In this document: positions 1 to 11,040 of the stretch, piece after piece | Numbering within the stretch: position 1 is the first letter of the stretch | How the letters are laid out: each line of letters opens with the position of its first letter | Assembly (NCBI GenBank): GCA_947396885.1 | Contig: OX377201.1 | Span: 30,109,923-30,173,922 of the forward strand | Length of the DNA: 64,000 bases | Direction: 5' to 3' | Source of the DNA: Heligmosomoides polygyrus polygyrus | Lineage: Eukaryota; Nematoda; Chromadorea; Rhabditida; Heligmosomidae | The notes under the pieces: model-generated | Database searches by the model: none | What the model was told of the DNA's origin: nothing | What the model saw: the letters and a program-made list of their open reading frames with translations, nothing else | Program-made: the position numbers and the translations under genes

Positions 1-2209
1 GCTTTCGCTCGAGTTCGCGTTCTCTTCGTTTGCAAGCATTACGTCATCTGCATACTGCAGCGTCAAGGGGGTAGGCTCTTGAATATCTCTCGAAGTGGCA
101 TCCACTACGACAATGAAGAGGAGCGGGGAAAGCGCAGAGACTTGGTGAACACTGAAGGAGATAGGAAACTCCGCCAGTGTGCCGGCTGGCGCTCGCACAC
201 TTTTCTTTGGGCCGTAGTAAATATGCGCTCCCACTCAATAAACTTTTCGGGAACACCGTATTGTCGTAAGGCGTAAGTTTCATGGGAAGCCGACGGCATT
301 CCCTGGTAAGTCGAGAAAAGCTAGGTGCAGCGGTTTCTGCTTTTCGCGATGTCTCTCTACCAGGAAAAGAACAGCATGTATGGCATCGACGGTTCCACAG
401 CCCGCTACGACGCCGCATTGGTTGGAGGAAAGCTGGACGATATCGCGATCCATCTTCAATTCCCTCGAAGATTTTCACGCTGTGCGAGAGCAAAAGAATT
501 GGACGGTAATCGGCGCAGCCTGCAGGACTGCCCTTCTTCTTCTAAATCGGATCTTCGTTCCTTCCTCCAAGTATCAGGTACCTTCTTCTCCGTAAAAACC
601 CGGTTGAAAAACTTCGTTAGCCACTCAGCAGAACTCCAGTACCTCAACTTCCATAGGTCGGACGCTATATCGTCGGGGACTGTTGCTTTGTCTGGCTTCA
701 TCTTCTTCGAAGCCGCTTCCGTCTCCTCCACAGTGATTTTCTGCAAGGACCGTGCGTAGGAGGGACGCAAGGGATGGGCGGATGGGCAAACTCTACTGTC
801 GAAATCCACTCGAAGTAGTCATGCCATCGTTTCATAGCTTTCTTGCGGTTCTTCAATAGATGGCCATTCTCATCGTTGATGCCCAAGCATCTCTCGATGT
901 CATCGGCCTGCCGATGGTGTGCCTTGGCAGGTCGATAAAGATGTCGTTCACCATCGCGCGTCTCGAGTTTATTGCTCAGATCATCATAATGGACGGCTTT
1001 TGCAACGGCTACGGCCTTCTTTGCCGCTTTCTTCGCCTCCTGGTACATACGCCGTTTGTCTGCGGTCTTGTCGCTCAGGAGTGCGTGATATAATTTTTAC
1101 TTCTCTCGGACTTTTTCTCTTACGTCGTTAGTCCACAGCCACGCCAGCTTCTCGATCTTGCGGCGTCCAGGCTTAGTCATGCCTAATTCAGAGCATGCAA
1201 CTTGTAAAATCGTATCGGTTGCATCTTTCCATGTTTCGTCGACGGTTGTCACCGTCGGTAACCGAATACGAGAAACAAAAGCTGCAGCGTTTTCCTTCAA
1301 TCGCCACCACTTGATTCTCGGTGGACCGCATCGCTCGACATGCCTCAGCCTCGGAGGGGCGAACTTAAGAGTGCATATCAGCGGACGGTGCTGTGTGGCG
1401 ACAGTCTCGTACGGCACCACCTTCGCATCTGTAACCAGCTTTCGATCGCGATGCTTCACAAGGATGAAGTCGATCTGTGTCTTGGTGCTCCCGCTATAGA
1501 ACGACACCAGATGGGAGTCACGCTTTCGAAATACGGTGTTCGCGATGATGAGGTTATGCGAGTCCGCATACTCAAGGATTCGCTCACCATCAGCGTTACG
1601 TGCTCCATATCCGAAACCGCCGTGACAACTGCGACCATCTTTCGCAGTCCCCACATGACCGTTGAGGTCACCTGCGATAACGACAGCGTCTTCTGACGGT
1701 ACCTCTGCTGTCTTTTCATCAAGCAGGGTCCAAAACTAATCCTTGGCTCTCTCAGAGCAGCCTGCCTGCGGAGCGTATGCAGAGAAGAAATGATACATAC
1801 GCTGTTCAGCAGCGACTACGACCTTCATCAAGCGGTCATTAAAACGTTCCACGCTTATAATCGCGTCTCGGAAACGTTCGGAAACGATTACACCAACTCC
1901 GCTGGTGGTCCTGGGACTGCCGCACAGAATGGACTTGAAGCCTCGGCCTATGTCCCTCGACTTACAACAGGACCACCTCGTCTCCTGTACCGCACATAAG
2001 TCGATTCTTCTTCGCTCCAGTGCTTCTGCCAACTCGCACGAGCGGCCCGTCAACGTACCCACATTCAGCGTAGCTACGCGGGTCTTGCCTACGTTACGGG
2101 ACTTTCGGACTAGCTCAGTTTCCCCCCGATGCCGTCCTCGCATCAGGGACCCTCGCACACTTCTCACACTCGCAGAGCCCGGAGTACGCCGTAGCATCTC
2201 GATACTCAC
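1..2209 (-). pseudogene. Degenerate endonuclease-reverse transcriptase of RTE copy 1
   Basis: The reading starts at 2209. The endonuclease domain shows VQETRW (catalytic Glu), the AYAPQ block, GDLNGHVG and the RKRDSHL and TQIDFIL blocks. Frame is kept from 2209 to about 770, but an in-frame TAG at 1733-1735 and a TAA at 1097-1099 interrupt it. A frameshift near 740-770 moves the RT start into the frame read from 809 down to 456, and at least one more shift follows near 460-490. The conserved RT finger block (EETEAASKKMKPDKATVPDD in this copy) and the YADD palm motif are still readable. Compared with the copy at 50.5 kb, it cannot encode a working protein. Confidence 0.85.
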
Positions 2210-2287
2210 TTAACGTCATCAACCATGTGATGTGACATGGGATCTCCATAGGCCGGCCTGTCACTAGGGCCTGTCGTCTGTACTTGA

Positions 2288-2361
2288 ATGTCCGTGATTA
2301 GTTTAGCTCGCAGAAGCGAACAGTTTCGAGTGGCACACGTGGAGGAACGGACATCGCCACC
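2288..2361 (-). ncRNA. Candidate HDV-like self-cleaving ribozyme at the RTE 5' end (copy 1)
   Basis: The first 74 nt of the element can be folded like a hepatitis-delta-type ribozyme. P1 is GGTGGCG pairing with TGCCACT, P2 is ATGTCCGT pairing with ACGGACAT, and P4 is the hairpin GTTCGC-TTCT-GCGAGC. A C-T-A-A motif follows P4, where the catalytic C of J4/2 would sit. Differences from the copy at 50272 keep the pairing (T-G becomes C-G in P2, C-G becomes T-G in P4). HDV-like ribozymes at 5' ends of R2 and RTE elements are established knowledge; activity here is inference. The P1.1 region is CG rather than GG in this copy. Confidence 0.45.
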
Positions 2362-2607
2362 AAATTTAGAGCATACATATAATAAACAATATGCTTACAC
2401 TTTTTAGTGTCCAGTTTTTCTTTCGAAAACAGCTGATTTTGGTTGCGGAATTGTTACTTATGACGACATAGTCCATTCATTCAACCAAAAAAAATCTAAA
2501 AAAAAATCTAATAAAATTGTAAGCATTTTTCCTGTTTTCTCTATCCATCTTAGTGCAAGGCGACACTTTGTTATGAAAATTCACTTTCCTTATGGTTAGC
2601 AACCACT
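2362..2607. other. Unannotated AT-rich spacer between two RTE elements
   Basis: Between the 5' ends of RTE copy 1 (minus) and the RTE family 2 element (plus) lies AT-rich sequence with A runs. I see no coding potential or recognisable repeat here. Confidence 0.5.
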
Positions 2608-2635
2608 ATACATACAGCCACGGATCTCCCTCGAT

Positions 2636-2655
2636 AGAGAGCCTTCGGGCTCTCT
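2636..2655 (+). other. Perfect 8-bp hairpin with TTCG tetraloop in the RTE family 2 leader
   Basis: AGAGAGCC, TTCG, GGCTCTCT form a perfect stem with the very stable C(UUCG)G loop. It is nested inside a possible outer pairing of CCCTC (2628-2632) with GAGGG (2662-2666). It lies within 40 nt of the element's 5' end, so it is probably a structured RNA leader. I could not fit a convincing HDV-type fold to it. Confidence 0.5.
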
Positions 2656-3118
2656 TGTTAAGAGGGATCTCGGGCCGCTTGTCGCAAGGCCACGTGGCGC
2701 GTCCCCGGGTGGTGGATAGGGAATTAAACGCGAACCAAATGCGACCGTGTACTGCCCAGAGACGCAGGTGGGATGCAGGGGATGGACTCCTTGCTCCTGC
2801 TGTGTCGGGTCGATGCGTTCCTTGTGCGTGGGAGCGGCATGTTCGTGCACAGTGTGCGTGGATGTGTCCGTGACTGTGCGGATTGTAACTGTGTCGGCTC
2901 GGCCAAAAGCTTGCACTCGGTAGACTGGGAGTACATGTAAGGCGATTCGAGGCCGCCTTAAGTCTCGCCCCGTCCCTTCGGGCAGTCCGGCTGGCTGCCC
3001 GGAGTACCCCGCCCGCACGACAGAGCCTGACTAGCTACCCGTGTTGTATTCCAGTCAAACACAGCAGCACTAAAGGGCCTCATTCCCCTGACCCCGAAGA
3101 GCCCCCATTTCTGCAGCG

Positions 3119-6044
3119 ATGGGAAGGACGAGTACGGAGAGGCTGCTAAAATCTCAGGGCCTAACCAGGCTGCGCAAACTGAGAAGGACTAGGATGACGA
3201 TCTGTACTTAGAACGCCCGCACGCTTGCGTCGGAAGCATCCGTCGAGGACCTGATGATGCAAGCCAGGAAGATCAAGTACGACGTCATCGGACTGACCGA
3301 GACGAGAAGACACCACCCCCTACACGCCGCCTACGACTCCGGAGAAGAACTGTTCCTCGGAACATGCGACAGCAGGGGAGTAGGCGGCGTTGGTGTCCTC
3401 GTCAACACGCACTTGGCCATGAACATCGATTCGTACGAGTCTCTGACAAGCCGAATCGGACGTCTGCGACTGAAGCGATGTGGCTCCGTGCCAGCCTTGA
3501 CTGTGTTCGTCGCGTATGCCCCAACATCCGACTACGACGACGAAGACGTCGAGGCCTTCTACATGGAGCTGGAGAAGTTCTATAAGGAAGATCACACCTT
3601 CCACAAGGTGATCGTCGGCGACTTCAACGCCAAGATCGGGCCACGAAGGTCGCCGGAAGAACTTCATATCGGAACCCACGATTTGGAGTGGAACGAGCAA
3701 GGTGAAAGGCTGTCTGAGTTTATCATGTCGACCAAGACCATCCATGGAAACTCGCAGTTCCAGAAGCCTCCCTCCCTACGATGGACCTGGGAATCCCCCG
3801 GTGGCCAGTTCCACAACGAGATCGACCACATCATCTTCACTCGCAAGTATTGCCTGACCGATATCTCCGTTGTCCCCAAGTTCTACACGGGATCGGACCA
3901 CCGCCTCCTTCGCGCGAGGTTCCGCTTTTCGCGTCAAGGAGAGAAGGCCGCGGAGTTCAAGAAGAGGAATCCCAGAACGACCATCAACTGGGATCTCTAC
4001 ACCTCCCTTATCGGCCTTTGGGAAGATGCCGTCATGGACAACGTCGACGAGGAATACGATCGCTTCGTGCACCATCTCCACGATAGTGCTAAGGGAGCCG
4101 AGAGCTTAAAGACCACCAAGAGACGCCTGTCTCCAGAAACTCTTGAGCTGATACGCCAGCGTGGAGCAGCACGAGCGTCAGGCAACTACCAACTAACGTC
4201 CGAGCTTGCAAAGCTATGCAGAGCGGCGATAAAGGAAGATTTCAAAGAGAGAAGGGCGGAAGTGTTGGCTGAAGCAGCAGAGGCAGGGCTGAGCATCCGC
4301 AATGCCCGCCGGAACTTCGCCAACTTCAAGACCAAGATGACCGCTCTCCGACGTCCTGACGGAACCATCACCTCTTCCAGAAGGACCATGGAGAAAGTCA
4401 TCCACGACTTCTACTCCGATCTCTTCGATAGCCATGTCCACCTGCCCCCATGCCATCTTCCGCAGGATGGATACGTCGTCCCCTCTGTTCTCTCTTCTTC
4501 TCTCTTCCGAAATCCGACACGCCATCTCGTCGGTGAAGAAACGTACAGCACCCGGTCCTGACAGGATCAGAGCTGAACACCTGAAGAACCTCCCGCCAGC
4601 GCTCATCAACACCTTGGCGCGGCTCTTCACACGCTACCTGTCCGAATGCAAGGTTCCATCTCAGTGGAAGACCAGCAAGACCGTTTTGGTGTACAAGAAG
4701 AGAGACGTGCACGACGTTGGCAACTATCGCCCGATCTGCGTGCTGTCCGTAGTCTACAAGCTGTTCACTCGAGTCATCTTGAATAGGATTAGTAGAACGC
4801 TGGACGAAGGACAGCCATGCGAACAAGCAGGATTTCGGAGAGGATTCAGCACGATCGACCACGTACACACCATTACGAAGCTCATCGAAGTGTCGCGAGA
4901 GTACAAGCTGCCGCTGTGCCTTACGTTCATCGACCTGAAGAAGGCATTCGACTCCGTCGAGACTGAAGCGGTCGTGGAAGCCCTGCTCACCCAGGGCGTT
5001 CCTACTCAGTACATCAGAGTCCTTCGAGAGCTGTACAGTGGATTCACGACCAAGATCTCACCATTCTACAACGACGTCGTCATTGACGTGAAGAGAGGGG
5101 TTCGACAAGGGGATACCATATCCCCGAAGCTCTTCAGCGCCACCCTCGAAAACGTCATGCGCGAACTAGAATGGGAAGACATGGGAGTGAAGGTCGACGG
5201 CCGGCAACTACATCATCTTCGCTTCGCTGACGACATCGTGCTCATAACACCGAGCATCAGTCAGGCGGAACGAATGCTGGCCGACTTCGATCGTGTATGT
5301 GGAAGCGTTGGACTGCAGCTGAATCTTACGAAGACGATGTTCATGAAGAACGGATGGGTTTCTGATGCCCCATTCTCGCTCAACGGAACGAACTTCTCCG
5401 AATGCTCCAGCTATGTGTATCTGGGTCGCGAAGTCAACATGGCCAAGGACCTAGCACCAGAGCTGAGCAGGAGGAAACGAGCGGCTTGGGGAGCTTTCAA
5501 GAGCGTCGAAGAAGTCGCGAAGAAGACGAAGAACGTCCGACTCCGTGCCCACCTATCCGACTCCACTGTTCTTCCTGCCCTAACATACGCCTCAGAAACC
5601 TGGGCTATACGAAAGCAGGATGAACACGTGATCAGCGTCGCGCAGCGTGGAATCGAGAGGACGATGCTCGGAGTGACACGACTCACGCAAGTGAGAGAAG
5701 GCCTCCGGAGTTCCGAGCTTCGCCGACGTTCGAAGATCAGAGACGCTGTCGCATGGGCCAAGACGTCGAAAATTAGGTGGGCCGGCCACGTAATGCGATT
5801 TGCAGACACCCGCTGGACGAGAGTCGTCACAGATTGGATTCCGCGGGATGTCAAAAGAACACCAGGACGCCCACCAACGCGTTGGTCGGACTTCTTCGTG
5901 AAAGCCCTGAACGACCGATATGACGCTCTTCGTGTCCCTCGAGCGAGGAGGATCCATTGGACCACTCTGGCACGCGACAGGGACGAATGGAGACGCTGCT
6001 GGCGCCCGCTCGAGCAAGTCGATGATCAACGGGACGACAGGTGA
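3119..6044 (+). pseudogene. Endonuclease-reverse transcriptase of RTE family 2 (one nonsense, one frameshift)
   Basis: The likely start is ATG at 3119; the next in-frame ATG at 3194 is followed by MTICT, a stop (TAG, 3209-3211) and then [10 protein letters not shown], where relatives have TYNARTL. The endonuclease domain (3254 to about 3930) shows [31 protein letters not shown] and GSDHRLL, so the catalytic Glu, Asp/Asn and His sets are present. A one-base frameshift in the pyrimidine tract at about 4480-4505 moves the reading from the frame ending at 4561 to the frame ending at 6044. The RT domain keeps NYRPI, FIDLKKAFD, RQGDTISP and FADD (palm catalytic aspartates). The C-terminal region has GHVMR and RPPTRW blocks typical of RTE and Jockey-group proteins. 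Only these two lesions separate it from an open frame. Confidence 0.87.
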
Positions 6045-6063
6045 TACAGGTGATACATACAGC

Positions 6064-7430
6064 ACATTAGTTGGTGGATGGATGTGTTACGAGGATTTCC
6101 AGAGTTCCACTTACTTTGTTTGCGTTTGTAATCCATTGACGTTTATCAGGTTTGTAATCCGCACGACGCATTGCAGTGAACGAGTGCGTTGATAATTCTT
6201 TTCGTATTTACCCCAAAAACTCCCGACCATCCGCGCCTTCAAGTAGTTTTAAATTAAATATGAGACATTACTACAGCTAATAGATAAGAAGAGTTCTATG
6301 ACCACCCTTGAGTTATTCTAGGTTGGCCTGCCTTCGGTATGATTTTTTAATACCAAAATCTTTGAAATCCTCCAAAGCTGTCTAATGGTAAATGATAATA
6401 AAAATAGCGGGGAAAATAATCCTAATTTAATTTTGAAGTGCAATGCTTTCGTACACTATTTCCTATCAAAATACTGTTTCTTGAGAGTTGTTTCTGTGTT
6501 GCTTCTTGTTGTTTTTGCGACATTTTAGAGTCTTAAACTGTGTTATGCTTCTTGCAAGGAATACTCCTAGTGAGCGTTTGCGATGCTATTTTGACAGGGT
6601 GTGGAGCCGTGCGAGCGCAGTCCAAAACGGCAGTTAGTTGCTGCTGAATTTTTCTTAAACCTGAGAAGGAGGTTTGAAACCGTTTGCAGAACACCCATCA
6701 ACCCCTATGACACCCCACGAGATGTGACTGAATGGCGCAGTCGGTAGGTGTGCCGCCTCTCCTCGGTGGGTTTTTGAGTTCGAATACGCCTACTACCAAT
6801 GTTTTTACACACATTAGTTTGTTGTTATTATGCTTCCTCATGCTCACATGAGTCAGTTTTAGAGCATCATTTCTTCCAACAAATTGAGGTTGTCTGTTTG
6901 GCCTTCATATGCGTTTATTTTTCCACGATGCCTAAGAGCGCCACTAGCATATCATAGCGTATAATCTATGATACCGTAACTGGACACAAAAACTGCAGGG
7001 ACGAAACATATTTTCTTGATAAATTAATACTGTGTTCGCCTCAGCTGAATGAAAATTTGTGTTTGTCAAAAAATGGTTGTGGCTTCTGCCAAATGCAAAA
7101 CGGCACTCAAAAATTTCACGGATGTTTTTCGGCTTGTGTTCTTAAAACTTGTGATGAACCTTCCTGGATTCTTGCTTTTGTTCCTCGCTATAATTAAAAC
7201 GACTGCGTCGGTTCAGTTTGTTTTCTCCTTGGTTTTCTCCCGGATCCATAATCCGGTCTCACGGCTGTCAAATTTTGATATGAGTGAAAACGCGTTCCTA
7301 ACGATGTCAGCAAAGCAAGCCCAGTCACCTTCTCGTGCCTATCGAAAAGGCTCACTCATGTCGATATTGACGGAGATTATTATTTTTATTGTAGAGAGGA
7401 ATACCGATCCACTTTTGAGAAAATGGTGAC
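6064..7430. other. Intergenic, no confident gene
   Basis: This is AT-rich sequence. A 126-codon open frame at 7049-7429 has no recognisable domain, and its hydrophobic middle and lack of supporting signals make it an unlikely gene. The only recognisable piece is a tRNA-like head at about 6728-6800, annotated separately. Confidence 0.4.
6728..6800 (+). repeat. tRNA-like (SINE-head) sequence
   Basis: TGGCGCAGTCGG (A-box-like) is followed about 45 nt later by GAGTTCGAATAC (B-box-like). The sequence does not close an acceptor stem and has no plausible anticodon arm, so it looks like a decayed tRNA-derived SINE head rather than a tRNA gene. Confidence 0.4.
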
Positions 7431-7790
7431 GGCACTGTAGGCGAAAATAATCCCTCAGGCCATTGCAGATGGTATCGAAGAGGATCGTAGGATGCGAAGC
7501 ATTATAATAGCAGGTATTGAGAAGGTGTCTCAAGAAGTGCCTCCGTCGAGACGTCAGGGAGATCTGGAGGACAAGGTGGCAGGTCAGATAGATGTTCTTC
7601 AGGACGAGTGAAGGCCTGAATCCGTGTACCGTATGGGAATATTCTCTAATAGCAAAAGCCGTTTGGTTAAGGTATTTGTACCTTCTAGGTCACATTGTCT
7701 GGAGGTATTTCAAATGCCCGTTCCTAAGGCTTTTGGTATAGCCCCGCGGAAGTGTCTGCGGAACAGGAATAATCTTGCCGGGGCCCAGCG
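7430..7790 (+). pseudogene. Possible degenerate LINE ORF1-like fragment
   Basis: Two pieces in different frames read like one decayed protein. About 7440-7610 gives AIADGIEEDRRMRSIIIAGI and then a block ending VLQDE; 7624-7770 gives VYRMG-like and SRLVKVFVPSRSHCLEVFQM. Nematode LINE-associated ORF1-type proteins have a similar order (EEDKR..SIV..GI, then YR.G, then RLVKV..PS), which I know from the family rather than from a search. A stop at 7609-7611 separates the two. It could also be an unrelated host pseudogene. Confidence 0.35.
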
Positions 7791-7939
7791 CGCGCCCAGT
7801 AGCCGAGGTTCGCAACTCCCATTTTCCTCGGATCGTTGGCGACGGTCCGTGAATGAGCAGGTATACTTCCTGTCTCCGCAGACCGACAACCTCTCGCGGT
7901 GTAATGCATCTCGGGAGGCTATCACTCGGCAAACGCTGA

Positions 7940-8640
7940 ACAGCTGATTTGCTCTATTTTTGAAGTTTTTCTAGACTATTTGTATCTATCTCTCAAGTTT
8001 CTATTTGGTTTAGTTGTTGTCGTGTACATAAGATGCCTTTTTACATTTTACATTCTCAGGTGCCTTCATCCATCCGTCTAAGCAGACGGAGACTAGACAA
8101 TGAAAATCGCCTGAAACACAGGTGCGTAATAATTTTATGCTTAATCTCCAACTTCTCCCTTCATGAAACCTAGTCATGGTTAGTTATTGTTTTTTGTTAA
8201 TACTGTCCCAACACGAGATTTTTTAGTGGATCTTTATTCGGCCTAACGATATGACGGAGTTGTCGCCTCCAGAAGCATGAATGTGGCGCAAGGCTTTTTG
8301 ACATGCAATTTAGACCACCAAGCGCTTTGTCCGCTCTAGCGGTTTTGCCGTAAATCTACAACCAATCGTCAAAGACTGGAGGTGAGAGATAAACTCACGC
8401 ATAGATCTACTACCGCCAGAGCGATCGCCGTCTATTAGAAGACCAGTAAGAACAAATGACGTGCAGGTATTGTATAACTAGACATTCATAGACATACACA
8501 ATAGTTGACTGGTCGTTCTACGGATCGCAGTGTGAGCAAAGGGTTCACTTGTAACAAATGTGCACTCATAGCGGTTGTTCATTGCTGGATTTCTTCTGAA
8601 AATCCTGAGCGTGTCGCGAATTCGTACTTTGGCACTATAG
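7940..8640. other. Intergenic, nothing recognised
   Basis: The sequence is AT-rich. Several short open frames show no domain and no splice-supported continuation. I see no RNA gene here. Confidence 0.4.
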
Positions 8641-8699
8641 TTGTGCTCTCCCAAAAATTTCGAATAACCGAATATTTTCTAATAGCGACAATTTTCGAA

Positions 8700-8865
8700 C
8701 ATTCGAAAATCGCGTTTTATCGAGCATTCGAATTCGAATACATTCGAACATCGCAATTTTTCGTGCATTCGGATTCGAATGCATTCGAAAATCGCATTTT
8801 TTCGAGCACTCGAATTCGAATACGTTCGTAAATAGCGTTTTTCGAATATTCGAAGTCGAATGTTC
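8700..8865. repeat. 41-bp tandem repeat rich in ATTCGAA
   Basis: Three units of exactly 41 bp (8700-8740, 8741-8781, 8782-8822) and a degraded fourth (8823 to about 8865) begin CATTCGAAAATCGC or a variant and end with GAATTCGAAT. The unit is itself built from the palindromic core ATTCGAAT, so both strands look alike. The open frames across it on either strand are by-products of the repeat. Confidence 0.85.
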
Positions 8866-8908
8866 GAGTATGCTTTTGGGTGGGAAGATCGTTTCATCCA
8901 AGCAAATA

Positions 8909-9871
8909 CAGGATGTCTCAAAAGTGTACGCACTGTTTGAAAGTGATAACATTGCATACAATAAGGGTAGTGAAGGAGTTAAGGGCTCGTATGAAAGTTT
9001 AGGAAAATAAGATTGCGCCATGCCTCCGATCAAAACCTTGTCGGACTCGATTGATTGTGCATGGGTGACGCGAGTTGGTGATGTTTTGGAGAAGTAGTCG
9101 CTGAATCGCCTCTGCACTTCGACGATGTTTTCGATTCTCCAGTAGTACCTCAGGATAAACTTCTTCTCCTCGAAAGAAAGCCAAGAGCCGGGCGTGACTC
9201 GTTTCATGGGGTCATATATGTTGAAAACGTTATTAGAGCGATAACGAGAACGCCAAATTGTGCAATCAATAAACTCGCATGTTACGTGTCTCTTACGTGA
9301 TTGTCAGGTTCTAAATGTTAAAATGCACAGCACAGGCTAATGTAGCTAAGTAGTAAAAAGATTGCAACAAGCATTCAGCCCATGCACTTTCAATTGAGTT
9401 TGAAATGTAAGGTTTCAGACTAGTGCATGGCGCGATCTTGACCATTTGCATGTCACAGAATTTCCGTTACCCTATGTTCCCATGTGAGTCTCAAACAGCT
9501 CCAAACGTTTCACTAGCAGCAATGTTGGAGTTGTTGGAGTGTTGGAGCAATGTTGTTTTACCTAAATTTTTTTTAGGATACTCTCCATTTTCACAAGCCG
9601 TGCAGTGCTTTTAAATTGTAAGCTTCAAAAAAACACAAATTGATCAAAACGGCTCCTTCAAGAAAAATTACAACAAGTATTCAAGCGAAACTCAATAAAT
9701 CGGTGGAAAATGGAAGAATTCAGATGAGTGCATGGCGTAATCCACACCGTTCATATGTCATAAAATTTTCTATTTTTTAAGCTTTCATATTTGCCCTCAA
9801 GCTCCAGTACATCATTGTGAGCGAAGTTACCACTTTCAAATCAGTGTATTCTTTTTTTTTGAGACACTCTA
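8909..9871 (-). mobile_element. Internally deleted Tc1/IS630-like element with a DUF4817-type helix-turn-helix
   Basis: The ends are an imperfect inverted repeat. The left end CAGGATGTCTCAAAA follows a TA, and the right end reads back as TAGAGTGTCTCAAAA next to TA. The minus strand between about 9207 and 8990 encodes SWLSFEEKKFILRYYWRIEN followed by VQRRFSDYF, the N-terminal HTH seen in IS630-type nematode and arthropod transposases. The catalytic DDE part is missing, so the element depends on others to move. Confidence 0.55.
8990..9207 (-). pseudogene. N-terminal HTH fragment of an IS630-type transposase
   Basis: The reading starts at 9207 with MKRVTPGSWLSFEEK and matches the pattern of the DUF4817 / insect-type HTH (FSFEER.FI...Y......VQR.F...F). 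The similarity ends after about 45 residues. The frame then runs into the 41-bp satellite outside the element, so the remaining 140 codons of that open frame are not protein. Confidence 0.5.
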
Positions 9872-9958
9872 TATATTGATGACAAGTGTCCTGACCCACC
9901 TCTACCTAGGCTTCGGCCTTGCCGCCTCGCTAGGTGTCCGACTTTCGTTTCGCTAATA

Positions 9959-10640
9959 CAGAGTGTTCCACAACAACGCGATGAAGGTTTTTAAATTATA
10001 ACTACAAAAACAACAACATAGACAATAGGCAAGGCTATATTCGTCCAGATTCGAATTGCCCACCATTGGCGCGTACGCAGAAGTCGAAACGCTTGGAGAA
10101 GTTTTTGGCGATGGGCCGCAGCTCATCTGGAGACAGTCGTTTCCACTTCCGATGCAGAGACTCCTTCCTCTAGGCTGTGGTGGCGCTTGGCAGGGACCCT
10201 GACCTTCAAAATGGACCACGCGCTGTAGTCCGTTAGATTCTGATCCGAGGAGTGCTGTAGCCATTCCGCAGGCATGGCGAAGTCCGGAAAATTAGCCTTG
10301 TACCATGCTTGCGTGCTTTTCGCCCCTGTGTGTCTGGGGGGGGCGGGTTGAGTCTTGTTGAAACGTTCACTGGGCATTGCTGAAGTGGGGACTAGAAAAG
10401 TGCCGCGGCCTCAAATATCTCCAGTACACATCTTGATTTATTTTTGCACCTTCGTCCATAAAAACCAGGGATCTTTCCGTAGGTGTAGATTCCTCCTCAA
10501 ACCATGGGAGCCTGCAGATTTTGACGGTGGTCAGCGATTGCAGAGGTGGCTGGAGTCTCTCCGGATCAGATTCTGCCGTTTTGGTGGTTGCGAGCCTACT
10601 CCACGGTGAACGGCTTTTCGTCCATGAACAGTGTTTGTTC
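9959..10640 (-). mobile_element. Tc1/IS630-like transposon remnant
   Basis: The left end is TA followed by CAGAGTGTTCCACAACAACG. The minus strand from about 10640 down to about 10020 encodes a decayed transposase in several frames: FMDEKPFTVE (first catalytic Asp), then HTGAKSTQAWYKANFPDF, then SSDQNLTDYSAWSILK (third catalytic Asp region). The C-terminal block resembles AKNFSKRFDFCVRANGG. The expected QDGAPAH second-Asp block is damaged (APPRHTGAK). I could not place the right end. Confidence 0.65.
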
Positions 10641-10674
10641 CCACCCGCTACCTGCGGCAGGAGCTGTCGGCATC

Positions 10675-10806
10675 AGGGTGCACATTTAACGGTTAACGAT
10701 TTAACGAATTTAACGAATTAACGGCATTTTTCGTTAAAATCTGGCTTAACGACATAACGGAAATTTTTAGAAATTTAACGGAATTTTTAACGGACGTTTT
10801 TCTCAG
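10675..10806. repeat. Dense TTAACG short-repeat block, possibly a hAT-type terminus
   Basis: About 130 bp carries many copies of TTAACG in both spaced and adjacent form, starting with CATCAGGGTGCACATTTAACG. The layout (CAGGG start, then a repeated hexamer) is like the CAGGGATGAGCGG plus GTTATCC termini at 42054, 54818 and 62753. It may therefore be one end of a related hAT-like family. I did not find the matching right end. Confidence 0.4.
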
Positions 10807-10959
10807 TGAGCTTCCCACATTCGCCCTTATTCTTCACTAATTTTGCAGGATTCATCTTCCCGATTAGGACTGTTCCTGAAAAAAAAACTAATGAAATCAG
10901 CAAGAATATTTTTATGTTTCCATGGATTTGTTTGAATTTTTGGAAATAATGCCTTTTGT

Positions 10960-11040
10960 GGGTGCGTGCAGCGCAGTCGGAAGAGGTGCTTGCATTTGCA
11001 TGTACCCGATACCATGTTCCCGGCTCGGACGTTGGCGAAA
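10960..11040 (+). repeat. tRNA-derived SINE, head only
   Basis: GCAGCGCAGTCGGAAGAGG (A-box region) is followed by ACCCGATACCATGTTCCCGG and GGCTCGGACG (B-box region). It matches the head of the SINE family at 38950-39235. The 3' body is missing. Confidence 0.6.

Larger units (their letters stand above)
1..2361 (-). mobile_element. RTE-clade non-LTR retrotransposon, family 1, copy 1 (3' end cut by window edge)
   Basis: The minus strand carries the same element as the nearly intact copy at 50272-53407: a 5' leader with the same sequence, an apurinic-type endonuclease domain and the start of a reverse transcriptase. The 5' end is at 2361, where both copies begin GGTGGCGATG. The RT active site (YADD) lies at about 30-45 and the element runs off the left edge of the window. 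It is full length at its 5' end but heavily mutated, so it is an old dead copy. Assignment to the RTE clade follows from the single EN-RT reading frame and, in the sister copy, the almost absent 3' UTR ending in a microsatellite. Confidence 0.9.
2619..6052 (+). mobile_element. RTE-clade non-LTR retrotransposon, family 2, near full length
   Basis: The element is flanked by an 11-bp direct repeat, ATACATACAGC, at 2608-2618 and 6053-6063. This sets the element at about 2619-6052 (3.4 kb). It has a GC-rich 5' leader of about 500 bp, one endonuclease-RT frame and almost no 3' UTR. The tail consists of GTGATACAG-type short repeats directly after the stop codon, as in RTE elements. A 5'-truncated piece of the same family lies at 24015-24118. 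The coding frame carries one nonsense codon and one frameshift, so it is a fairly young but inactive copy. Confidence 0.88.

Noticed and set aside
2619..2700. HDV-like ribozyme at the start of RTE family 2
   Set aside because: A 7-pair P1 (GGATCTC with GGGATCT) can be drawn, but no P2 partner and no J4/2 motif fit. Only the TTCG hairpin is reported.
6728..6800. tRNA gene
   Set aside because: A and B boxes are present, but there is no acceptor stem or anticodon arm that closes; treated as a SINE head.
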